A stretch of DNA of 8,967 bases, from assembly GCA_046714215.1 (NCBI GenBank), contig JBKKBM010000113.1:1-8967 (forward strand). Direction: 5' to 3'. A program made the translations under genes and the position numbers. Source of the stretch: DATLCI01 sp046714215. Lineage in GTDB: Bacteria > Acidobacteriota > Terriglobia > Terriglobales > Acidobacteriaceae. The notes under the pieces were generated by a model. That model did no database searches. It worked only from the letters and a program-made list of their open reading frames with translations, and had not been told where the DNA came from. Shown piece after piece: positions 1 through 5,307 of the stretch; within the stretch, counting starts at the first letter, position 1, and every line of letters begins with the position of its first letter.

Positions 1-959
1 GCGACGGCGCTCGGGGAGAAGTCCGTAGCAGCCCGCTGGTGCGGCGTATCGCCAAGGACAAGAACGTTGACCTCGCGCAGCTTGCCGGATCAGGCACCGG
101 CATGGGCGGCCGCATCACTAAGGACGACATCCTCAACTTTATCGACCAGCACGGAGCAGGCACGGCGCCCGCGCAGGCGACACCGCGTCAAGCTGCTCCG
201 GCCCAGTCGAGCCAGCAGGCGGCGGCTCCGGCAGCACCGGCGGCACACGCGCTATCCGGCGACCTGGTGCCGATGTCGAAGATGCGCGCCATCATCGCCA
301 AGCGCATGCCGGAATCGAAGCACACCAGCGCCCACGTGCACACCGTCTTCAAAGTGGACATGACGCGCGTAGTGAAGATCCGCGAGAAGCAGAAGAACAG
401 CTTCGAGCAGCGCAATGGCGTGAAGCTCACGTACATGCCGTTCGTCTCGCGCGCGGTCATCGCCGGCATCAAGGCGATGCCCATCATCAATTCATCGGTC
501 GAGGGCGACGCCGTCCGCTATCACAAGAACATCAACCTGGGCATCGCCGTGGCGCTGGATTGGGGCCTCATTGTTCCCGTGGTGAAGCAGGCGGAAGAGA
601 AAAGCTTCCTGGGCATCCAGCGCGGCATCAATGACGTGGCTGAGCGAGCGCGCAACAAGAAGCTGCAGCCCGATGAAGTGCAGGGCGGCACCTTCACCAT
701 CACCAACCCGGGCATTTTTGGTCCCCAGTTCGGCACGCCCATCATCAACCAGCCGCAAGTGGCCATCCTGGGCATGGGCGGCATGTTCAAAGAGCCTGTC
801 GTGATCACGGACAAGGACGGCAATGACTCCATCGCCATCCGGCATATCATCCGGCTGACCCTGGGCTACGACCACCGCATCATCGATGGCGCCGACGCTG
901 ACAAGTTCATGGTGGCGGTGCGCAACTATCTGGAAAACTGGAGCGAAGAGATCGGGTAA
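1..959 (+). CDS. Dihydrolipoamide acyltransferase, E2 of a 2-oxoacid dehydrogenase complex (5' truncated)
   Basis: This is the C-terminal part of an E2 acyltransferase, which passes an acyl group from lipoyl-lysine to CoA in a cytoplasmic pyruvate, 2-oxoglutarate or branched-chain 2-oxoacid dehydrogenase complex. The frame is open from base 3, so the true start and the lipoyl domain(s) lie outside the window. Visible in order are the peripheral subunit-binding domain (from S-S-P-L-V-R-R-I-A at about base 30, through G-R-I-T-K-D-D-I, to about base 146), an Ala/Pro/Gln-rich swinging linker (about 150-250), and the catalytic domain to the end. The family active-site motif is present as D-H-R-I-I-D-G, with catalytic His at bases 873-875 and Asp at 885-887. 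T-I-T-N-P-G-I-F-G and P-Q-V-A-I-L-G are also typical of the family. An intrinsic terminator follows 25 bases after the stop, so this is probably the last gene of its operon. Family membership is very secure. Which oxoacid complex it serves cannot be decided from this fragment. Confidence 0.95.
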   Translation, partial: DGARGEVRSSPLVRRIAKDKNVDLAQLAGSGTGMGGRITKDDILNFIDQHGAGTAPAQATPRQAAPAQSSQQAAAPAAPAAHALSGDLVPMSKMRAIIAKRMPESKHTSAHVHTVFKVDMTRVVKIREKQKNSFEQRNGVKLTYMPFVSRAVIAGIKAMPIINSSVEGDAVRYHKNINLGIAVALDWGLIVPVVKQAEEKSFLGIQRGINDVAERARNKKLQPDEVQGGTFTITNPGIFGPQFGTPIINQPQVAILGMGGMFKEPVVITDKDGNDSIAIRHIIRLTLGYDHRIIDGADADKFMVAVRNYLENWSEEIG

Positions 960-983
960 GCTCCACCCTTTTCGTGTCCTCAG

Positions 984-1012
984 ATCCCGCCTTGGTGGCG
1001 GGATTTGTTTTT
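984..1012 (+). terminator. Rho-independent terminator of the E2 gene
   Basis: A perfect 8-bp stem (ATCCCGCC at 984-991, GGCGGGAT at 997-1004) with a 5-base loop TTGGT is followed by TTGTTTTT. It begins 25 bases after the E2 stop codon and separates that gene from the bicupin downstream. Confidence 0.9.
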
Positions 1013-1019
1013 GGTTGGA

Positions 1020-1048
1020 TTGCCATCTATGCCCTGTTCCTGTAGAGT
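1020..1048 (+). promoter_or_regulatory. Candidate sigma70-type promoter for the bicupin gene
   Basis: TTGCCA (1020-1025, five of six matches to the -35 consensus) lies 17 bases before TAGAGT (1043-1048, four of six matches to the -10 consensus). A transcript would start near 1055, giving a leader of about 20 bases that contains the ribosome binding site. The position just after the E2 terminator supports it. It is inferred by consensus matching only. Confidence 0.45.
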
Positions 1049-1062
1049 GCGACCGAATTCCC

Positions 1063-1068
1063 AGAGGA
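1063..1068 (+). promoter_or_regulatory. Ribosome binding site of the bicupin gene
   Basis: AGAGGA lies 7 bases before the ATG at 1076. It supports that ATG as the start and the hydrophobic N-terminus as a real signal peptide. Confidence 0.7.
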
Positions 1069-1075
1069 CTTTATT

Positions 1076-1771
1076 ATGTACCTGCGTGTGCTGTGCGTCG
1101 CTCTGCTTTCCTTGGCCATCGGTTCCGCACAATCTGCTCCTAAGGACCCGGCCCCCGCGTCACAGAAGCCCTCGGGCGTGGCGCAGAGCGTGGTCCTGGA
1201 CAACGATGTGGTGCGGGTCACGCGCGTCACCTGCGAAGCGGGCTGTTCCGAACCGGTGCATTCCCACGCCACGAATTATCTGAATGTGTTTCTTTCCAAC
1301 ATGGAATTGGAATTCACCCGCGAGGGCCATACCTATCGCACCGATCCGGTGGCCGGAGAAGTGCGTTTTCTTTATAAGGGCGACGCACAGGCCATGCGCA
1401 ATCCCACCAGCAAGCGCTTCGAGTGGCTGTCCATCACGCTGAAGAAAGACCCCCGGGGCTTGCGTCCGGGCGTGATCCCGGCGAATACCCCCTTCACCGG
1501 AATGGCTGTCCGCCGTTTGCTGGACAACGACGCGGTCCGCGCCAGCCATCTCACCTTGGACGCCGGGATGCGGGAGCTACCCCATTCTCACCCGACCGAT
1601 CTACTGGTAGTCGCCATCACTCCCGGCGAGGTCGAGACCGTGATCGGGGGCAAGACGGAACGTCGCTCCATGAGACCCGGGGACGTGATGTGGTTTCCCC
1701 GCCAGGTCGAACACCGCGCCGCCAACGTTGGCGCCACCAGCCTCGAGAGCGTCGGCATTCACATCAAGTGA
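1076..1771 (+). CDS. Secreted two-domain cupin (bicupin) protein
   Basis: This 231-residue protein begins with a likely Sec signal peptide (hydrophobic L4-I15, possible cleavage after A-Q-S at 18-20), so it should act outside the cytoplasm. Two cupin beta-barrels follow and look like an internal duplication: L-D-N-D-V-V-R-V at 41-48 and L-D-N-D-A-V-R-A at 149-156. Each has an H-S-H metal-ligand motif (62-64 and 170-172). The second domain also has the family's second motif, G-D-V-M-W-F-P with His213 and Asn217, so it should bind a metal. In the first domain the position equivalent to His213 is Gln105, so that site has lost a ligand. The start is fixed by AGAGGA 7 bases upstream. The gene is monocistronic: a terminator precedes it and the next gene is convergent. 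Cupins range from enzymes to binding proteins, and no substrate can be assigned. Its last eight codons recur almost exactly at 5177-5202. Confidence 0.85.
   Translation: MYLRVLCVALLSLAIGSAQSAPKDPAPASQKPSGVAQSVVLDNDVVRVTRVTCEAGCSEPVHSHATNYLNVFLSNMELEFTREGHTYRTDPVAGEVRFLYKGDAQAMRNPTSKRFEWLSITLKKDPRGLRPGVIPANTPFTGMAVRRLLDNDAVRASHLTLDAGMRELPHSHPTDLLVVAITPGEVETVIGGKTERRSMRPGDVMWFPRQVEHRAANVGATSLESVGIHIK
1745..1770 (+). repeat. Direct repeat, copy 1: 3' end of the bicupin gene
   Basis: These 26 bases encode E-S-V-G-I-H-I-K and the first two bases of the stop codon. They match 5177-5202 at 23 of 26 positions. Similarity ends on both sides of this block, and the two copies bracket the lipoprotein and kinase genes. 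Confidence 0.8.
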
Positions 1772-1794
1772 AGTGCTGACATCGTTCTTGCTTA

Positions 1795-2415
1795 TTACCC
1801 GGCTTGTTCGGGCAGGGAGATTGGTTCGGACTGGCTGAAGCGATTCACCTTTCGATCGTGAATCCGAATGAATAAGCTGGTGGGCGGCTTCTGCCCCTTG
1901 GGGATATTGAAGCTAAGCGCATCGCCGAGCGCTTGTGAACTATCCAGAACACAGAATCCGTAGACTCGTCGCCCGTCGGCGAACAGGTCCACCCAGGTCC
2001 GGGCGGAATTGGGATTTAGGCCGCACGGCGGGAGGTCCGGTGAGGGTATGAACAAGTCGTTGGGAAAATCCTTCCAATTCAGCACCCGAAAGCGATAGCG
2101 GATAAAGATGTCTCCATTCTGCGCGGTCCATTCTGCCCGTCCGACGAAGGACACTTGGGGCGTCGGCAGGGGCTCTGCTTCGGGCAGCGATGGCGTGGGT
2201 AGTGGCTGCGCTGCTGCAGATGTTGCGGGCGGTGTGGCCGGTGGTTGTGTTGCTCCTGGTGTTTGTGACGGTGTCGTGGCGGGTGGCGAAGCTGCGGCAG
2301 TCGTTGCCGCTGATGTGGCTGGGGGCGGTGGAAGAGTTGAACCTGCGCTGACCGGCTTGCGCGGGCAGCCAGCAATTGCCAGACAAAGGACGCTGATGCT
2401 CAGCCCCGCTACCAG
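1795..2415 (-). CDS. Putative lipoprotein with Pro/Thr/Ala-rich linker; start uncertain or frameshifted
   Basis: The minus-strand frame ending with TAA at 1797-1795 stays open back to a TGA at 2421-2419. It encodes a hydrophobic stretch ending in the lipobox I-A-G-C (Cys at 2367-2365), then about 70 residues rich in Pro, Thr and Ala, then a domain of about 119 residues beginning at V-S-F-V-G-R-A-E-W. That domain looks all-beta and has two cysteines (L-P-P-C-G and Y-G-F-C-V) that could pair. A lipid-anchored, periplasmic or surface protein is inferred; I do not recognise the C-terminal domain. No ATG, GTG or TTG opens this frame upstream of the lipobox. The coordinates use the CTG at 2415, with AGGG 8 bases before it. 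The ATG at 2422 is in another frame. If only the GTG at 2154 were used, the signal peptide and linker would be lost. It converges on the bicupin and diverges from the kinase. Confidence 0.65.
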   Translation of the reverse strand: MVAGLSISVLCLAIAGCPRKPVSAGSTLPPPPATSAATTAAASPPATTPSQTPGATQPPATPPATSAAAQPLPTPSLPEAEPLPTPQVSFVGRAEWTAQNGDIFIRYRFRVLNWKDFPNDLFIPSPDLPPCGLNPNSARTWVDLFADGRRVYGFCVLDSSQALGDALSFNIPKGQKPPTSLFIRIHDRKVNRFSQSEPISLPEQAG

Positions 2416-2430
2416 GCTTCATACCCTGAA

Positions 2431-2459
2431 AGGATATTCGCCCAGTCCCCCGTGGTCAA
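2431..2459 (-). promoter_or_regulatory. Candidate promoter for the lipoprotein gene
   Basis: Read on the minus strand, TTGACC (2459-2454, five of six matches to the -35 consensus) lies 17 bases before TATCCT (2436-2431, four of six matches to the -10). Transcription would start near 2424, almost on the ATG at 2422 and 8-10 bases before the CTG at 2415. Consensus match only. Confidence 0.4.
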
Positions 2460-2523
2460 AGGCGAAACGCGCTGGCCGGCCTGTTATCTCGGCAGTTAAC
2501 CATTTTTCATTTCCGCAACCCGC

Positions 2524-2552
2524 CTGAACTGAACTTTAGAACACGTTATAAT
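2524..2552 (+). promoter_or_regulatory. Promoter of the kinase gene, with perfect -10 and near-leaderless start
   Basis: A perfect TATAAT lies at 2547-2552, 10 bases before the ATG at 2563. At 17-base spacing the -35 is weak (CTGAAC, 2524-2529, sharing only the central TGA). Transcription should begin near 2558-2560, leaving a leader of only a few bases. There is no Shine-Dalgarno sequence between the -10 and the ATG (the gap is C-rich), so the message is probably leaderless or nearly so. Confidence 0.6.
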
Positions 2553-2562
2553 CCCCCCAATC

Positions 2563-3741
2563 ATGACGATCAAGCCGGGCACACGACTGGGCGTTTTTGA
2601 GATTGTCGGACTCATCGGCGCAGGAGGTATGGGCGAGGTTTATCGTGCCCGTGATACCCGGCTCGACCGCCAGGTCGCCATCAAAGTTCTGGGGCCAGGA
2701 CACTTCGCCGATCTGGAATCCAAGCTTCGTCTTGAGCGGGAGGCGAAGACCATCGCCCGCATCACTCACGCGAGCATCTGTACACTCCATGACATCGGCG
2801 AGCAGGATGGCCTTGTCTATCTGGTATTCGAATGCCTGGATGGCGCGTGTCTGGAGACTCTTCTCGCCAAGCCAGTTCCCTTTGCGCAGTTTCTTGGGTA
2901 CGCCATTGAGATAGCGGACGCGCTGGATGCCGCGCACCATAAAGGCATTATTCACCGTGACATCAAGCCGAACAACATCTTCATCACCCAGCAAGGACAC
3001 GCCAAGGTCTTAGACTTTGGCCTGGCCAAACTCAGCTCGAAAGCCATGCCCTCCAGTGACAGTGACACCACGATTTTCGGTTCTTCCACCGGCACCACCG
3101 TGGGCACCACCGGCTACATGTCGCCGGAGCAGGTTCTCGGACGCGACCTGGACGATCGTTCAGATCTTTTTTCACTTGGCATCGTGCTTTATCGCGGAGT
3201 GACTGGGGCTTCCCCCTTCCCTGGACATTCCCTGGGTGAGATCAGTGATGCCGTTCTGCATAAGCATCCCGTCCCTCCCACTCGTCTGAATCCTGACTTG
3301 CCGCTGGCCTTTGAGCAGATAGTGTTAAAGGCGCTCGAAAAAGATCCGGACTTACGCTACCAATCTGCAGCGGAGATGCGCGCGGACCTAAAACGGATCA
3401 AGCGTGATTCAGAGTCTTCCCTGGAAGTGCCCGTCAGTGCCGGATCTAAGCCTGCCGCCGCTCCCTCCATGCGCAAATGGGCAACTGTGGCCGCTGTTTT
3501 GATCACACTCGGCATTGCTTCTTTCGTCTTTATAAGCAACCCGCGTAAACAAGGTGTCTCCGGGCCGGTCAAGCAAAGGCAACTCACAGCAAATGCTGCG
3601 GAAGTGCCGGTTTACACGGCGGCGATCTCACCGGATGGAAAGCACTTGGCATACTCTGATCCCACTGGTGTCCACATTGCTATCCTGAACAGCGGGGAAA
3701 CCCATGCGCTTAAGCTCCCGCCGGGCTTCTGTTTCCGTTGA
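2563..3741 (+). CDS. Transmembrane Hanks-type Ser/Thr protein kinase, cut short by in-frame TGA
   Basis: A bacterial eukaryote-like (PknB-type) kinase of 392 residues. It has a glycine loop G-A-G-G-M-G-E-V (19-26), ATP-anchoring Lys41 in V-A-I-K, probable helix-C Glu60, catalytic loop H-R-D-I-K-P-N-N (131-138, base Asp133), D-F-G (151-153), a Thr/Ser-rich activation loop, G-Y-M-S-P-E-Q (184-190), and Asp201 and Arg265 of the later subdomains. All catalytic residues are present, and it is an RD kinase, so activation-loop autophosphorylation is expected. One membrane helix (about 306-324) follows a short juxtamembrane linker, placing the kinase in the cytoplasm. Residues 340-392 start a TolB/WD40-like propeller (I-S-P-D-G-K at 355-360). 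The frame then meets TGA at 3739-3741, and the rest of the propeller continues in the same frame from 3742. Nonsense mutation, sequencing error or readthrough are all possible. Kinase assignment is certain; whether this is one gene or two is not. Confidence 0.92.
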   Translation: MTIKPGTRLGVFEIVGLIGAGGMGEVYRARDTRLDRQVAIKVLGPGHFADLESKLRLEREAKTIARITHASICTLHDIGEQDGLVYLVFECLDGACLETLLAKPVPFAQFLGYAIEIADALDAAHHKGIIHRDIKPNNIFITQQGHAKVLDFGLAKLSSKAMPSSDSDTTIFGSSTGTTVGTTGYMSPEQVLGRDLDDRSDLFSLGIVLYRGVTGASPFPGHSLGEISDAVLHKHPVPPTRLNPDLPLAFEQIVLKALEKDPDLRYQSAAEMRADLKRIKRDSESSLEVPVSAGSKPAAAPSMRKWATVAAVLITLGIASFVFISNPRKQGVSGPVKQRQLTANAAEVPVYTAAISPDGKHLAYSDPTGVHIAILNSGETHALKLPPGFCFR

Positions 3742-5169
3742 GTGAACCTTGCATGGTTCCGGGACGGAACCAAACTCTTGGCAAGCGGGGTGGGGCCGGC
3801 GAAGCAGGGAGAGGCCACGGGCATCTGGCTCATCAACGTTCTCTCCGCAAGTCAACGACAGATCCGTGGGGATGCTGAGGGTGCCGTACCTTCTCCGGAC
3901 GGCTCTCTTGTCGCTTACCGGAATGCCGCCGGCGTTTTTGTCATCGATTCGAACGGTGAAAACCTTCGCAGTGTTCTGAAGGCAGAGGCTGGGTTTGTTT
4001 ACAACAAGCTCCAGTGGTCACCGGACGGCAAGCGCGTTGCCGTCCTGGTACGGCGCGTGGGTGATCCGTTGGGTATTGTGAATGCGGTCAGCCTTGACGA
4101 TGGTTCGCGCTCCGAGTTGCTGAAGATCGCCGACCTTCGCAGTTTCGTCTGGCGCTCTGATGGCACCCTCGCTGTGGTCACGCAAGACCGCACCAATCTC
4201 GGCTCTGCCGTACTGCATCTGTTTGACGGATCCGGCAGTCGTTTTAAGTCGGATATCGGGCCCGAGATGACTGTAGCGGATATGTCGGTCACCGCTGACG
4301 GCAAACAGATCTCCGTAGTACGCACCATGGAGCAATCTGACGTCTATGTTTCTGAAGTCAAGAGCAAGACTGCCTTGAGTGACCCGCGTCGCCTCACTCT
4401 GGATGACCGTGAGGATCACCCCACGGGCTGGCTTCTCGATAACAGCAGCGTTTTGTTCGACTCAAACCGCAACGGCACCGTGGACATCTTCCAGCAATCC
4501 ATCCGGGAACAGTCTGCCCAAATGATCATTGGCGGGCCGGAGGCGCAGTTCGGAGCACAAGCCGCCCCGGATGGCGAACGGTTGCTCTACTGGAGTGCTT
4601 CAAAGACCTCTAACCGCCTGCGTCTCATGTCCATTCCATTGAAAGGCGGTTCATCATCGTTCTTGTTTGACGCCCAACCTAACTCGCAAGTCCACTGCAA
4701 CGCACGTACCGGCAAAAACGCCAAGTGTGTTATGGCAGAACTTATCACCGACAGACTTCGATTCACCGCGTTCAATCCCGCTGACGGCTCCCGCGAAACT
4801 TCCAAAGAGGTTCCCCTGGAGGGCCCACCCATTATTTGGACGGTCGGGATCGATCCTGACTACATTGCCTATGTGGCGCAGGGCAATATCCATTTCCACG
4901 GGCCGCACGGCAGATGGACGGCTTCCGAAAAGGCGCTGCCGGGAAAGATCTCAGCCCTCACCCTTGCCTCGGATGACTCACCGGAACTGCTGGTCACAGT
5001 TGGAGACACACGCGGTAATCATCTTTTCCGCGTGACGCAGTCGCGCGCCTCGCGTATCTTGTCGGGAAAACTTCAGATCTCTTCTCCGTTACCGTCGCCT
5101 GACGGAAAACATCTTCTGGTCAAGGTGTCCACTAGCAGCAGCAATGCCTGGCTCCTGGAGAACTTTTAG
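3742..5169 (+). CDS. TolB/WD40-like beta-propeller, C-terminal part of the interrupted kinase gene
   Basis: These 475 codons follow the TGA of the kinase reading frame with no gap and in the same frame, and supply the remaining propeller blades. Repeated blade motifs are visible: A-W-F-R-D-G-T-K-L-L (about 4-13), P-S-P-D-G-S-L-V-A-Y (50-59), W-S-P-D-G-K-R-V-A-V (92-101), W-R-S-D-G-T-L-A-V (near 137), V-T-A-D-G-K-Q-I-S-V (near 183), A-A-P-D-G-E-R-L-L-Y (near 274) and P-S-P-D-G-K-H-L-L-V (near 452). It ends in W-L-L-E-N-F, the usual end of this kinase-propeller family as I recall it, so the C-terminus is complete. In the full protein this part would be an extracytoplasmic sensor or scaffold. 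The GTG right after the TGA could in principle restart translation, but no Shine-Dalgarno sequence precedes it and no signal peptide follows. A separate protein would therefore be cytoplasmic. I read it as the second half of one gene. Confidence 0.8.
   Translation: MNLAWFRDGTKLLASGVGPAKQGEATGIWLINVLSASQRQIRGDAEGAVPSPDGSLVAYRNAAGVFVIDSNGENLRSVLKAEAGFVYNKLQWSPDGKRVAVLVRRVGDPLGIVNAVSLDDGSRSELLKIADLRSFVWRSDGTLAVVTQDRTNLGSAVLHLFDGSGSRFKSDIGPEMTVADMSVTADGKQISVVRTMEQSDVYVSEVKSKTALSDPRRLTLDDREDHPTGWLLDNSSVLFDSNRNGTVDIFQQSIREQSAQMIIGGPEAQFGAQAAPDGERLLYWSASKTSNRLRLMSIPLKGGSSSFLFDAQPNSQVHCNARTGKNAKCVMAELITDRLRFTAFNPADGSRETSKEVPLEGPPIIWTVGIDPDYIAYVAQGNIHFHGPHGRWTASEKALPGKISALTLASDDSPELLVTVGDTRGNHLFRVTQSRASRILSGKLQISSPLPSPDGKHLLVKVSTSSSNAWLLENF
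3755..3771 (+). other. 17-nt hairpin 13 bases after the in-frame TGA
   Basis: GGTTCC (3755-3760) pairs perfectly with GGAACC (3766-3771) around the loop GGGAC. Its placement, stem length and loop beginning with G resemble the upper stem-loop of a bacterial SECIS element. However, the bases also encode W-F-R-D-G-T, a conserved blade motif, which may explain the hairpin by itself. It has no poly-T tract and is not a terminator. Confidence 0.35.
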
Positions 5170-5176
5170 AAAGATG

Positions 5177-5202
5177 GAGGGCGTCGGCATCCACATCAAG
5201 TA
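5177..5202 (+). repeat. Direct repeat, copy 2: orphan copy of the bicupin 3' end
   Basis: These bases encode E-G-V-G-I-H-I-K followed by a TAA stop (5201-5203) and match 1745-1770 at 23 of 26 positions. Two of the three differences are transitions at or near codon-silent sites, and the third changes TGA to TAA. Nothing upstream resembles the rest of a cupin: the kinase-propeller ends at 5169. An ATG at 5174 would make a nine-codon mini-ORF, but I read this as a gene remnant or recombination scar. Confidence 0.7.
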
Positions 5203-5233
5203 ATCGGTAGACCTCCGCTGCCTGCTGCCCTAA

Positions 5234-5294
5234 TAGTAACCACCTTGAGTCCGGAACATTGCCAGTCACTTACGTAACCACCAGATGGTTACTA
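5234..5294 (+). repeat. Dyad and direct repeats upstream of the REC-PilZ gene, possible operator
   Basis: TAGTAACCA (5234-5242) and its exact inverse TGGTTACTA (5286-5294) face each other. A third copy, GTAACCA (5274-5280), pairs with TGGTTAC (5286-5292) as a 7-bp hairpin with loop CCAGA. GTAACCACC also occurs twice directly (5236-5244, 5274-5282). The array ends 13 bases before the start codon and overlaps a possible -10 (TACTAT, 5290-5295), which would suit a repressor or activator site. No good -35 stands at standard spacing. There is no T-tract, so a terminator is unlikely. Confidence 0.45.
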
Positions 5295-5307
5295 TGCTGG
5301 GCCCATT

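Noticed and set aside
1798..1812. Small hairpin CCCG/CGGG after the bicupin gene as a terminator
   Set aside because: Only 4 bp of stem with no T-tract on either strand, and it lies inside the end of the lipoprotein gene.
1940..2422. 160-codon minus-strand frame opening with ATG at 2422
   Set aside because: It overlaps the lipoprotein gene in another frame. Its translation has no domain-like pattern, while the competing frame has a lipobox, a Pro-rich linker and an ordered domain.
2108..2527. 139-codon plus-strand frame rich in Gly/Val/Ala
   Set aside because: Its Gly/Ala/Val composition is the antisense of the Pro/Thr/Ala linker codons of the lipoprotein gene, so it is a shadow.
3742..3744. 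GTG right after the TGA as a true independent start
   Set aside because: No Shine-Dalgarno sequence lies before it, and the protein would begin in the middle of a propeller blade. An interrupted single gene is the simpler reading.
5174..5203. Nine-codon ORF after the kinase gene as a small peptide gene
   Set aside because: Its sequence is explained as a copy of the bicupin C-terminus, and there is no convincing ribosome binding site.
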